A DNA stretch of 64,000 nt from Nipponacmea schrenckii. Taxonomy: Eukaryota; Mollusca; Gastropoda; Lottiidae. The stretch is from positions 10,602,001 through 10,666,000 of the forward strand of contig CM060202.1 of assembly GCA_030562195.1 (NCBI GenBank), given 5' to 3'. Below, piece after piece: positions 46,656 through 59,769 of this stretch. The position numbers and the translations under genes are program-made. Each line of letters begins with the position of its first letter. Position 1 is the first letter of the stretch. The notes below the pieces were generated by a model. That model saw only the letters and a list, made by a program, of their open reading frames with translations, had not been told where the DNA came from and ran no database searches.

Positions 46656-49600
46656 ATGGACGCATTCAAATTCCATGCACTGTTCATTTTCATGTGGATT
46701 TTCATACTGCATTGTAAAGGTAAGTGAGAAAATTTAGAATCCAAAAGGCGTTTTTGAAATGTTATTTTATAACGGTTGAAGGTAATCATAGTTTATTTGA
46801 ATAGTTTCCAGATAACTCACACGTTTCACAAACGATATTACGTGTGAACTGCTATATAGGAAATTCTGCAGCGTGTGGATATAGTTTGTAGCTTTACAAC
46901 AAGGGTTTTGCAGCTGTCGCAACTAGCTTCTTTTATAAAAGTTTAAATGAAGTGTCAGCGAAAATAGGTTGCTACCAACACTGCTGATAATCAATATTCA
47001 GGGCTTTTAGATCACACCGAGCATGGAATCTGATCAGCAAGTGTAGCAATTATAGAGTCATCATAGAAGGTAATATTGGAAAAAACAGGCAAGCTGCTCC
47101 ACCGGATACTATGTGGACCTTTACTACTTAGTTCATTTGTATTTCAGACAGTGAGTCCGTGTTATTTCCATTTGGTAGAGATGTAAAAGATACTCAGATT
47201 AAAGATTCGACCTCGCTTACCCAATTCAACCTGTCTCAACCAATATACTATTATGGTATACCATATTCAACCCTTTACGTGAGTTAATGTTTTGTACGAG
47301 ACTAATTTTAATAAAGTAAAACGTTAAATGAAGATCTGTTTAATTCGACTAGTATGCCAGTAATCTAAAGAATAATGTAGTTAAAAAGGCAGCGTTTTTA
47401 ATTTCATAAACCACTTAAGTTTAACTCTTCTACTTACAGATTTCTAAAGATGGTTTAGTGGCATTTCATCCCAAGGTATCATACCTTCAACAGTTCTGGC
47501 GGGAAAATCCAAGTGAGCACAACCATCCCTTCATAGCACCATATTATTACAGTGGAGAGGGTACAATACCAAGACAACCCGGAAAACCAAGCGAAATACC
47601 CGGAGAGATATACTATAGGATTTTATATGATGATGGGAAAATTGAACAAAGCTCTAGTTTTCTACGTTCATTAGAGCAATACATCGTGAACAATGTTGTT
47701 GGCGTTCGGCAGTTCACGGCAAAAACAGCACTGGTAGTGACGTGGGAAGACGTCACAGATTCGTCTTCTGCTGTTGATGGTTGTAATGATAATGGTGTAC
47801 CAGCTTGTACAGATGTAAGTATTAAGCAAACGTTACTAAATGGTTAGAGATGGTTAGCAACCTTAACTCTCTTAAAAGCATGAACATTAGTATTTAATCC
47901 TACTAAGCTCTTTATCATGACATTGCATCCTGTTTTACGTTTACAGACGGACACGTTCCAGTTAGTTCTAGTGGCAGACCAGTTCCAAACATTTGCTATA
48001 TTCAATTATCTTAAAATGGATTTACCAGATCACCATTTTTACCAGGTAAAGTTTATTTCTGAAATCACATTGTGTCGAAATTTGAGAAATTCAAAGCTTA
48101 AAGTACAAAATCCCTTGCTAACTGAATTAGTCATCTTAAGCTGAAATATTATCCTCTTCTTGGGTTGTTTTTGTAATGCCATCGACTCAACGGGTTACAC
48201 AGAAAACCGACACATCTGATAACAACTGAAAAACTCGAATGAAAAGTCAAATGAAACGAAAACATACCTTAAACTTTAGGAGTTTGATTGTGCCTTTTTA
48301 TGGTATTTTTTTAGGTTAATAAAATAATGATATATTTCCTTACTTTAACCTATATAGGCTGGAATGAATGGTGGCCTGGGAAATGGATGGACGGATGTGT
48401 TCTGTGGTGAGCAATGTGGCAGAATGAATCTCAATCTGTTGCCAACACTCTATGGTAGTGATATCGAAGGCAGGTTTATATATAAAGTATCAGATGATGT
48501 CATAGTACGAGGTGGTTGTCTCCCATTACAAGCAAAATCAGGTTAGTTGATATAAAACATAGATCTAGAAGAAATGTATTTTATATGCAGTGATTTCAAA
48601 TTGATTCGTACTTAACATATTCTATTATTTTAGGTTTGGAGTTCTTTCCCAAGTACGCAAATATGTATGGAGGGGAAATAATCGATATTTCTGGTTACTG
48701 TATAAGGCCTGGCCAATCAGTGACGTGTAAATTTGGTGAGGCAGAAGTTACGTCTGCTGTATCATTCGACAATTCCACTAAACTAAGATGTCAAGTTCCG
48801 CGCATGACTGAACGTGGAATGGTGGAACTGGTAGTGTCGGCAGCTTCTGGTGATTTAATCGGTCAATTTCATATTGGTGAGTTCCTCTCCTATTTTTGAT
48901 TGTAAAGTTCAAATAGATATACTAGTTACCAAGTGTGGGATTTAATTTTTGTCCTCATTCCATTCTGCATCTCTGCATCCATTCACGTTTATATTATGCT
49001 TAGTATTTTGTGATTATGTTGTTGCTTTGTTCATTTTATAACAGCACGAGACCCCAAACAATAATGCCATATTTTAACATGTTTGTTAATTTCAGGATTA
49101 TTTGCACGATCTGATCGCCATATAAGGATATTAATGAGCGATCCGACTATGTTCTGGAATGAAACAAATCCAGAAAAGTTATCATTTTCCTGGGATGTAA
49201 CACCATTGGGAGACGGTAATATCCCAGTGGAAATAAGTCTATTAGGGTACAGAGAAACCTATACCGGGGTAAGTTCACGTGTCTTATGAATAAACAATCT
49301 AAACAAACAAGCTTTCGTTTGGATACAAAGACTCAAGACCAAATAAAAAAGAAAAAAATGGAGATGCTACTGGTGCTTTGGAAAGTCACCGTGACATTCG
49401 TGATTTTCAGTTAATGGTTATTGAACCGAGTTTCGTTCATTTACAGATCAACTGGGAGGTTATAGATGATTTGGGACAAGGCACTGTTCGAAATGGCGAT
49501 CATCAGTTAATCTTTAATGTAGCCGATCATCAATGTGATGGTGATGAATGTTGGAAATATGAAATTGGTTTATTAGAAGTTGGAATTTCCCCCAACTCCT

Positions 49601-52600
49601 GGACATTGACGAACACCCATGGGTACGTTTTTTCTTTTGTAATGTGAACATTTTCTGAGACAATACACAAGCTAATGCAAGCCATATGGTGAAAAGAGTT
49701 ATCACACGGAACTGTCATAATTCGAGAACAACCAGACGATGATTTAACCAGAACCATTTCCTTTCTTGTAATGTGTCCCACGTTTTCCTATTACATTTAC
49801 GTGTACCATTGAAATTCCTTATAAATCAGATGAAGAAAAAGCGAATTTTTCAAAGTGATTTCGTTACACAAATATTATTTCTTTATATTGCACAGTGGCT
49901 TTGTATGACAATCTTAATTATGCAATTTCACATGTTTTTCAGATCCTACTCATTTGGACCGATACCACTAGGTTGGTTTGTCCGAGACTACATGTTGAAC
50001 CAACACGGTGCAGGTTATTCTGAAATTCAATGCCGTGAATGGTATGAACAGGACCAAGAGAATATGGATTGGTTGGAAGAACTTCTAAACTGTCCATGTA
50101 ACCTGAATCAGGCTGTAATGGATTTCGGCAGATTTCAACCTGATATGGGATGCAATATGTATACTGGAAGCGCTTGCCACTACCATATTGGTGCTGTACA
50201 TTGCGTCAGATCAGTTAATCCAACGTAAGAAAGATACAACCCTTTTTTTCTAAAGGATAAAATATGAGGTTCGTGAGGATCCTACATTACAGATGGTCCT
50301 TGTCCAAATCTATTTTCCTTGATCACCCATACCTAGTGAAGTCAGCTTTGTAAACTTGAATGATGTGTTTATGTATCGCGTGTCATGGGTCTGAAATCAA
50401 ATACATTGTCGAACGATGTTAGTGTAGAAGCAAATGTGTCATTCTTTACTATTTTCAGAGCATCTGGATCGGGAAATCAGTGCTGCTATGGTAGTGATGG
50501 CAATCTCATGTATACGGCAGACTCTTATAATGGTGCCACACCAGACCGAAGTCATGATTGGGGAGCCCCACCATTTAATAAAGCGGATTATATTCCTTCT
50601 CTGTCCCACTGGAAACATGATGTCATCAGCTTCTACCATTGCTGTCTGTGGGTTGATTATGCTTATTGTGATCTTTACATGGAACAAAGGGCGACAAGAG
50701 ACTGTAGAAGTTACACGCCACCAAAAACAGGTAGGTACCGATTGATTTCGCCTGTATTTGAATTCGAAACCTTCCGAGTTTTGGTACTTTGATTCGAAAA
50801 GGGTTTTCTTATTTTAAGAACATCCTCTCAGACGTTGTTCACAGTATAATTTTCATAGTTAGTCTTCTTTATTGTTTCAATTCTTTATATAGCATTTGTG
50901 TTTGGCGATCCCCATATTGTAACGTTTGATGGACAGGAGTATAATTTTCCTGGTCGAGGTGAATTTTGTTTGATGAAAGATGACGAGTTGTCCATACAAG
51001 CCAGATTTGACAAAGGTTGGTCGGAAACAATTCATATTTCTTAGTTATTAACATCCAATAGCATATACAGTGTGAAACACAGGAAGGGACCAATTTTCCG
51101 GTAGGAGATAGCAAGATGTTGTTTGACAATGAAAATCAACTGCACTGTTTTCATGTACATATTTAATTTGTTTTCTGGGCTTAATTAACCCATGTATTCC
51201 TATATAAAGATGTGAAGACAAATAAAGACCAAACAAATCCTCTCTCCCCAGGGTTATATTTAAAGTAGACTTTGGTGTATTTGATCAGACTTTGGTGTAC
51301 TTGATCAGACGTTGGTGTTCTTGATCAGACTTTGATGTACTTGATCAGACTTTGATGTACTTGATCAGACTTTGGTGTACTTGATCAGACTTTGGTGTAC
51401 TTGATCTTTTCAGTGACACCACTTAATGCAACCGGACTAGTAGCAGTCGTTGTTCAGGCGCCGGGTGACAGTAAGGTTGAAGCACGAATAGCCTCTTTGG
51501 ACACCGGCAAGCTACTTGATATTATTGTGGATGGAAAGAAAAGAAATTTTGGAAGTATTATGAGAGGGGTTCATAAAATGGAAACTCCAAGTTGGCAAGA
51601 TTTTAATGGTGAGTTCCACACGAACTGATCATCTCTTTTAAATGGTGACAAAACGTTGGAACAACTGATTATCAATTAAATACTTCACTTTAGTGATGGC
51701 ATATTAGAGATTGCAGGCTATGTTGACGGCGAATCTAGCTAAGCATAAACTATTATGACGGCTTCTTCACAATTTTTACAGGTGTGTCTATTACCAGAAA
51801 TCCTTCCCACAGAAGACATGACAATCATGGTAATTTTACCATCTTACTGCAATCTGGAGTAGGATTACAAGTAGCTGCAGTTGAAAATATCATTTACCTC
51901 GCAGTAATTATACCTGATTCATTCAAAGTAGGTTTCATTTTACTTGCCAGAATATTTGTGAAATGTGTATATATCAAGAGGGACATTTCAAATATCCATT
52001 TGCATCTCTGTAGTTATAGATCTGAAAAATTTGTGCGAACCGCATGTCTATTTACAGTTCTTTGCAACTTTACTATCCTAAGAAGTTTTTTTTAACCTAC
52101 AGGGTCGGGGAAACGGTTTGTTAGGAAGTTGGGATGATGATGTAGACAATGATTTTACAACGCCTGATGGTATGTTGATAGATTCTGACAGTACGAAAGA
52201 AGATATATATTTCGAATTTGGACTTCAATGTAAGTAATTGTAAATGGTTCAATGACATATTAGTTGATACAATTAATGAATCCCATCCGAAGAATTGTCC
52301 CATGCAATGAGACGAACACTAGGTAATTGTTGGTTTTGTTTAGATATTCAGCAAGACAAAACTAGGCTGTCCATAAGATATTGTCTACTCAATTTCAGAT
52401 GTTGTAACCACGGATATAAGTCTCTTCCAGTATCCTGAGGGATTTGATCTGAATTTCGTACCTTTATTTGGAGATCCACCGCTGGCAGAAGGACTGATAT
52501 ATTTCCAAGTAAAACGAACTTGCTTGGAGGAGCCTAGATGCATCCATGACTACATGCTAACCGGAAATGTAAATATTGGGCTTGCTACTCTCCGGACTTT

Positions 52601-55600
52601 TGGAGTTATTGAGAGCACCAGGGAAGCCGAGAATAAAGGTAACATACAATAAATAGGGTAAAACAATATAGTTTGGTTGAATGACTATTTTTCACTACTC
52701 AAATGCTCTAAATTAACCACAGGTGTTTCGGATGCAAAATTTTCATTATAATGTGACTAGTTGTGGCATTGTTTCACCTTGTACAGTGACAAACAGTGAA
52801 AAATATTCGAAAAAAAAACTGTTTCAGTATTCTGGTTCTATATAAGTACGCTAAAGTATGCCAAAAATTTATAGACACGAGTCTTTTTGACAATTGTTTG
52901 TTGATTTAGCATGATAGTAATGGATATTAGAAGAGTAAAAGTCAATAATGTAAAAAAAGGCAAGTTTCGGGGAAATCTTACGTTGTCCTATGTTTTCAGT
53001 ATTGTCATGTGGGCTGCTGGATGTTCCTGAGGGTGTGAAAAGTAATCTTAACTATACCTTGGGCAGTCAAATCACGGTGATGAGCTGCAATGCAGGAGAA
53101 CTTACTGGTAATACTAATTACAGATGTGTACAGACAACAGATGACGAAGCTTCGTGGGAGCCGGAAGTTACAGCTTCTTGTCATGGAGGTTTGTCCGAAT
53201 CAAATATTAAAACTCTTTGTTATTTGAAACTGAAGCGTTAGAGGAATATATTATATATTTATTATTTTCTTCAATACATGTACTATAATTTATAAATTGG
53301 TCAATCGTCAGTTTTGATGATCTAGATTCTGTCTGCTGGATATTTCAATTTAAATCTGTGAATTAGTTTCTATACGGAAATAACACCTAATGTCAATTTT
53401 AGGTGGTACAGATAAAAGTTCTGTTGGAATGATAGTTGGTATAGCTCTTGCTGTTTTAGTAGTTATTGTTATAGTAGTTGGAGTTATTTTTATCCTACGC
53501 CGTAGAAGATCAAGTTCAAAACCAGATGAGTAAGTTCATTTACACTTTTTGTTCACAATGATATCAGCTATGCTGTAAGAGCACGCTAGGTGGGAGAAAA
53601 CCTAACCTCTTATCTTATACTGTGTAAAGCAAGTTTACATGTTAGTTCCATATATTTCAAATTACATGGGGAACAACGTCTCATAACTTCTTATTAGTTC
53701 TTCTATTATGAGTACTATATAGGCTACGTTTTCACGAGCATATTTGTTAAATATTGTATAGAAAGATAGGAGAATAATTGATTTAAAACAATGGCGCTCT
53801 GTTACACTTAAGTTACAGGATATGTTTGTAAAATTTAGTAGTACCTTCGTGACTAAACCAGTCTCATCAGCTAATACCAGCGTGACTAAACCAATATCAT
53901 TTGCAAGTCAATATCATTAGCTAGTAGCGCCGTGTGTGACTAATTCAGTATCTTTAGCTAGTGCCATCGTGAAAAAGTCAGTATCATTAGCTAGTGGCAT
54001 CGTAAAAAAGTCAGTACCATTAGCTAGTACCATCGTGAGAAAGTCAGTATCATTAGCTGGTACCACCGTGCTTGACTTAGTCACTACCATTAGCTAGTAC
54101 CATCGTGACAAAGTCAGTATCATTAGCTGGTACCACCGTGCTTTAATAAGTCAGTATCATTAACTAGTACCACCGTGCGTGACTTAAAAAGTATCGTTAG
54201 TTATTACCTTCTTGGCTAGTCAGTATCATCAGATAGTACAACTGTGACTATGTCAATATCATTTGAGTTCTTGTTTATGTCAGTATCATTACCTAGTGTC
54301 ATAGTTACTAAGCCAGAATCATTGTCTAGTACCATATAAAGTAAGTATCAGTAGCTAGTATTATCGTGATTAAACCAATAGCTTTAGTTTAACCCATCGT
54401 AACTAAGCCAGAATCATTTACTAGTACTCGTTCCATCGTGGCTGTGTCAGTATCATTAGCTGATACGATACTGTCTAAACCAGTATCGTTAGATGGTACC
54501 ATTGTGATTTAACGAGTATTATACTTGGTGCCATCGTGACTAGGTCAGTATCATAATCTAGAGTCATCGTGACTAACCCAGTATCATTAGCTAGTGACAT
54601 GTTGACTAAACAAGTATTATTAGTTGGTACTATTGTGACTGAACCAGTATCTTTAGATGGTACCATTGTGACTAAACCAGTATTATTAGTTGGTACCATC
54701 GTGATAAGGTTAGTATCATAATCTAGTACCATCGTGACTAAGCCAGTATCATTAGCTACTGCCATTTTGGCTAATCCAGTATCATCAGTGAGTGCCATCG
54801 GTAATCGTGACAAAGTCAGTATCATAGGCTAGTGCCACTCCGATTAAACCAGTATTATACTCTTGTAAAATTCAGTATCATTAGTAAGTGTCATCTTAAC
54901 TAAAACAGTATCATTAGTTAATTTCATCGTTTCTAAGCCAGTATCATTAAGTGCCATCGCAATTAAGGCAGTCTCATTAATTAGTGTCATCATCAAGTGG
55001 TACCCTGACTAAACCAAAAAGCTTATACTATCGTAATTAAGCCAGTACTATTAGCATGTACAATGGTGACTTAGCAAGTATGATTGATTAGTACCATCGT
55101 GACTAAGTCATTATCATATGCCATAGTTATTAAGCATGATCCTGATGGTACATGCTCGTGTCAAAGATTCATTGGCGTGCATGTTATATGTGATAATGCT
55201 TGGGTTAAACAGGCTTAATATGTTTAGATTGCAGATGGTCGAGAGGCTTGAATTTTTACCACCTGAAAATCAGTCTCATATAAAAGTTACAGATATAAAT
55301 TTGAATTGAGTTGGTAAGGTGGTCTGTGTATTTACCAATTTCCTGTTAATCAGGACAAACTTAATAACACTTTACATTTGCTTTGGCTTATTTACTAATA
55401 CTAATAAAATCTAATAAAATAACGTAACTTCTTTGTCAAAATAAAACGCGTTTGTTTACTACCAGTTGGTATAATATAAATATGTACGTGTGATAAATTA
55501 TTGCCGTCCCAGGGTGAATCCGGATTTTCCTATATATCAATAATATAACTATACTATGTATCAACTCGACTAAACTGGCATCTTTGGTTAGTACCATCAG

Positions 55601-56422
55601 AACTAAAGCAGTATCATTTGCTAGTGCCATCAGGACTAATCTGTCCATTTCACGCACATGTACTTGTGTATTTTTAAACAAATTATGCCTGGAGTATTGT
55701 ATATTTATTTTTGTTGTCATGTACTTGATCGCCGGAACATAGATCTGTGATGCACATGTACCTGTGTATTTTTAGTATTTTAGACGAATTGTATATTGAG
55801 ATATTATGTATTTTCGATTTTTTCTTTTCTTTTTTTTTTCCCCCAATGTATTGCCTCATGGGCTGAATGTGAGATAGGACCATGTCCTTGTGTATTGGGC
55901 CTAATTCTGACCCATGTAAAATAAAGAGTTTATTATTATTATAAATGTATCATTTGTTAGTGCTATCGGGGCTTAGGCATTGTCAATGACCATCCTTACT
56001 ATGTCAATATTATAACCAATTGTCATCATTAGATTGTGTCATATTGCATAAATAATATCATCCACCCTTGCCATCCCGACTAAACCAGGTATCATTGATT
56101 TGTGATTTCATGACTGTTATTTGCCCATATCAATGCCATGCCATCGTCAGTGGGTCAATATATTTTAGTTGTGTCAGGATTTGTATCATAACACTTATTT
56201 TAGGTTTTAACAAGATTATTGTCATTTTGATCAATGTGATTATAGAAACATGTTCAAAATTAAATTAAAAAGCTTGTATGGTTCTTGTATTGTAGAGAGA
56301 GCAGTGGTCCAGAAAAGGAAGTAATGATGAAACCTATTCCTAAAACAAGAAAATCGACAAGCGATTCTGATGCTGAACGAGAACCAGCGCGACCAAGAGC
56401 CTCGTCTAAAGAATCTATTTAA
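46656..56422 (+). CDS. NIDO-AMOP-VWD-Sushi type I membrane protein (SUSD2 / mucin-like)
   Basis: Exons: 46656-46719, 47148-47278, 47440-47814, 47947-48045, 48358-48541, 48634-48876, 49096-49268, 49447-49622, 49943-50224, 50459-50730, 50893-51015, 51414-51608, 51782-51927, 52103-52229, 52399-52638, 53000-53188, 53403-53529, 56296-56422. All joins keep frame, giving 1090 residues. In order: signal peptide (1-21); NIDO domain (about 27-225, LFPFG and YGIPYSTLY motifs); a cysteine-poor IPT/TIG-like stretch (about 285-365); AMOP (about 495-665, with CPC, GNQCCYG and HCCLW cysteines); VWD (from 668, FGDPHIVTFDG); one Sushi/CCP domain (about 945-1003, four cysteines); a membrane span (about 1012-1034); then RRRR and a charged Ser-rich tail. 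This order is that of SUSD2 and MUC4-related proteins, though SUSD2 has a somatomedin B domain instead of NIDO. Likely a cell-surface adhesion or epithelial protein; ligand unknown. ATTAAA at 56821 is a candidate poly(A) signal. Confidence 0.92.
51269..51406. repeat. 20-bp minisatellite next to a splice acceptor
   Basis: Seven copies of TTTGGTGTACTTGATCAGAC, each exactly 20 bp with few changes. The last copy runs into TTGATCTTTTCAG, the acceptor of the exon at 51414. Confidence 0.95.
53837..55133. repeat. 33-bp minisatellite in the last intron of the NIDO-AMOP gene
   Basis: About 39 diverged copies of a unit like GACTAAGTCAGTATCATTAG followed by CTAGTACCATCGT. Weaker copies continue at 55560-55650 and 55945-56160. 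Because the unit is a multiple of three, long antisense open frames appear; they are not genes. Confidence 0.9.
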
Positions 56423-57336
56423 ACACGTGAACGTTGAAATGGAATGATTTCGATGCAAAACAAGAGTAATGAATATCAGCCGGTTTCTCGATTCAATTAT
56501 ATAGTTTAAATGTTTCTTTGTGATCAATGTTACACATAGCTGCCATTAAGGAACTGGTTGCGATTCAGGTTTTTATATTTCTTACTAAATTATAATAACT
56601 TTAATGAAGTGATTTATTACAGGAGAACCAGGCGTCGGATTGTTAGTTTGAAAAGTGTGACAGATAATGCCAACCACAGCCAATCGAAAAGCATTACATT
56701 TTATAGACATATTTTTTATATTTTATACTGTTACACATTTTTCGAATCCCGTCATAGAGTCGAATGAATGTTGTGTGGTGTTCCTTTTTTTATAATACTT
56801 TGTGTGAATTAAGCTCATACATTAAACTGTCTTATGTCCGATAAGGTGACCATTCTTGACTGTTCGAAGGATTTCATTCAACATCATACTATTGGAATTG
56901 TACAATGCCTTAGAACAAACTCTTGAAAGAAACCTTATTATTTTTTGTATATTTGCCATAATATAGGAATGGAATTTTTTATGAAATGATTTATCTGTAA
57001 TCGCTGCAGTATTATACTCATCATAATCTTCTTGATAGTATAGATATCACAATATCATGATCGTCACTGTTCCATAGTTACATTAATTGAACAGTTCTAC
57101 AGTATTGGTATAATCGACAGAGTATGATTATCATCACAGCATAGTAATCATCACAATAAACATTAGCGATTGTCCCAGTTTTCATTCGTCACCATATCAT
57201 AACGTCACAGTGTCAAAATGACGCCGTTTTCAATTGTCACAATAGCAATATCGTCACAGTATCATGATTGTCACAGATTTTCAATTGTTACAATAGCATT
57301 ATAGTCCGGCGTTAATAAAAGAAGGAACCTGACCCT
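56423..57336 (+). other. 3' UTR and intergenic sequence
   Basis: No open frame. Around 57030-57300 a loose repeat of ATCGTCACAGTATCATGATTG-like words occurs in roughly 20 to 30 base steps. Confidence 0.5.
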
Positions 57337-57580
57337 ATGATGTTTACAGACGAAGCATTAGCCTGGTCCTCGACGAACAACTCTCATTTTACGGCCAAAC
57401 GTTGGATCGACAACATTCGCCATCTCTCGGTGGCCAGCGGTACCCGCGGACATAATATATGCAGGGGCGTAGCGTACGGGAAGATTTTGCTGAACTGGAC
57501 GATAAAACGCGGGATCGGTTGGTAATTGACGGAGCCGTCGGTAAAATCGGTTGAAGGAAAAGGTAAAAACCATGTACATG
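57337..57580. other. GC-richer island, open on both strands, unidentified
   Basis: Clearly richer in G+C than its surroundings, with open frames of 60-73 codons on each strand. No family recognised; it may be a fragment of a mobile element. Confidence 0.3.
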
Positions 57581-57600
57581 TGTCGGCAAACTAATGAAAT

Positions 57601-57970
57601 AGTCTACTTAGGCTCTATTAATCTATAACTATAAAATAATTATCTACTCTGTAAATGGTTGTCGGTAAAATAGTTTCTGATTGTCACAGATTTATGATAT
57701 TGTTGTCTTTTTAAATGTGATTTAGCTCCCCTTTTTGATTCTCCGTTATTGAAGTCATTTTTCTGTTCCTTCTCTCGATTGTCATGAAGAGTTTTTCGTA
57801 TTAATGATCAGTCCAAAAACAACGCTTTTTCTTTTCTCGAACCAATCCAAGGCAAAACATCTATTACCACGGATATCAAATTGTCTAGGGTTTTTTAGTA
57901 ACCGTACAGTGCTGTTTTACAATTGTCTTGGTTTTTCTCGGTTGTTCAATTTGTGTAATAAAGTCCTATT
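57601..57970. repeat. Copy 1 of a dispersed leader repeat
   Basis: Two blocks (57601-57677 and 57868-57970) match 62968-63110 in the same orientation: AGGCTCTAT, then CTCTGTAAATRGTTG and TCGGTAAAATAGTTTC, then ATATCAAATTGTCT and TTTCTCGGTTGTTCAA. Copy 2 lacks about 190 and about 40 bases that are present here. Confidence 0.75.
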
Positions 57971-58420
57971 CAACATTATGGTAAGGCCTTTTATTTTTAA
58001 TAAGTTGGATTACGATAGCGGCGACATTGAAAATGGCCATTTCAAAATAAAAATAAAATAACTTTTTAGGATTTTTTTTATTAGCGCCGATATTATTTTT
58101 CCTTCAAAACCTCAAAAAAAAAAAACAAAAACAAACTTAACTTATTCTGTTGGATACTGCGAAAAATTGATAAATATTCGAGAAATATAAAAATTTTAAC
58201 GAAGCAGTAGGCCTACGCTTTCGTTTTTTTTTCTATCGAGAGTTCTCGGTTGTGCTTGTTTTGTAACGCATATCCGGTACAATGTTCTTAGTGTTCCACG
58301 GAGCAGACGTTACCAAAATACGGGGACTGAAAGTAGCTTATTCATGATGGCTGACATTTTTTCATCGGTAGCATTAATGGTATGTACCACCATGTTGTAC
58401 CGCCTTCTCCACCTCTTCAG

Positions 58421-58526
58421 ATGGCACAGTTTTCACAGGCCCGAACAGCTTTGCCGAAGTGTTTGAAAGTAGTCCCGTGTGTGTGGAACGTCCAGGACAG
58501 CGTTACGAACCGACCCCTCCATGCGC
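58421..58526 (+). other. Possible orphan coding exon
   Basis: A 106-base GC-richer segment with a good acceptor (cacctcttcag) and donor (gtaagt). One frame is fully open: GTVFTGPNSFAE, then SSPVCVERPGQRYE, then TPPCA. No neighbouring exons or family identified. It could be a fragment of a captured gene or chance. Confidence 0.3.
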
Positions 58527-59280
58527 GTAAGTAACTAAAAAAAAAAAACTAACCATGTGGATGTATTTTTTATGTTATAAAAATGAAATGAATGGAGTTT
58601 TACGTCCTACTCTTCTGCACCTTATGGGCTAATGAAGACGGGCAACGCCATGCAGTGTGCAATGAGGGAAATTTTGCCAGGACAGCGGCATTAGCCTACT
58701 CTTTTTGCGATTTCCAACTGTCGAGGGATCTTTAAGGTGCTTCGGAACCTTGCAAAATAGGTTGAAAATGTTTGAAGTGAACTTTTTAATTAGACCTTTA
58801 TCATTTCATATTTTGTGTTATATGGATGCCCTATTATGTTTAATCACCTAAATAAAACTTTATAAAAAAAAAAAAAATGTTTTTGAAAGGTGTAATTACC
58901 ATTTATTTGAAAAAATTAACATTCACTAACAACAGAAATTCACCTGTAAAATGTCCATTAAAATAACTATTTCTTATGTCAACACAAGCTCTGATATGTA
59001 AACTACAGCACTCCAATCGTGAAATTTGGAAAAAATAAATGATATTTTAATAAAAGGCCTTTAAATTTCTTCTAAATTCAGTAAAGAAAAGCGGCCATTT
59101 TTTTCGGTACTACTTTTTTTTTTATAGTATGGTGATGTGTATGGGCACTATTCAGTCCAGTAAGATAATGTAGTGATTTCACTTTTTGCAAGAGATATTA
59201 CGTTCTCCATATTAATTCCTAGCAAAAAATCTGAATTTACGGCAATACAAAAGTAATAAGATTTCCAAATAAGAACATAC

Positions 59281-59456
59281 CACCATTTCCCAATTTCATG
59301 TTCTATGGACGAAAAAGTATGTGTAGACATGCTAGGAATCCCCATTGTTCCCATACATTCACTCAAATGGCTGTTGCCACTTCCTGCCGTCATACTTCCC
59401 CATACAACACGGAGGTTTATGTTGTAGGCTACCACTTCGAACCAGATGTGGTTGTC
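59281..59456 (-). pseudogene. Mutator/Kolobok-like transposase fragment
   Basis: The minus strand encodes about 58 residues with VWGSMTAGSGNSHLSE, then MGIPSMSTHTF and IEHEIGKWW, ending at a consensus donor (gtatgt). This is the N-RR-VhxxhxxGxGhxxhxxhxxhMxhPxhs pattern of the large invertebrate family usually annotated as Mutator-like transposase domain. A stop lies just upstream and the rest of the domain is not seen, so it is a remnant or a single exon. Confidence 0.5.
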
Positions 59457-59769
59457 TTAGGTGATGTGGTCAATTTAATGCTCTGTATCGCTTTCCTCAG
59501 TTGACAGCCATGATGCTTTTTGGTCTAATTCAGGATAAACAAGATAGTAACCAAAACAGGAGTTGTACAATCAAATTGCTATTTTAAAAATCCTGCTAGG
59601 GGCTTATATCCAGTCTCAGTATTTGTTGATATATTTATCAGCTATTTGGATTTTCACTTCATTGACCAATGCAGGAGTGAAAGTAATAAACAACCACACC
59701 AGCGAAGAACGCCCTCACAGTATGATTGCAATTTCAAACACCCTACGAGACGAGTGGTAACAAAAATCT

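Noticed and set aside
51269..51406. CRISPR-like regular repeats
   Set aside because: Units are directly adjacent with no spacers and the genome is eukaryotic: a minisatellite.
54475..54825. 116-codon minus-strand open frame with 11-residue repeats
   Set aside because: Produced by the 33-bp intronic minisatellite; no start context, splice partner or domain.
59298..59504. 68-codon plus-strand open frame
   Set aside because: Complement of the minus-strand transposase fragment, which matches a known pattern better.
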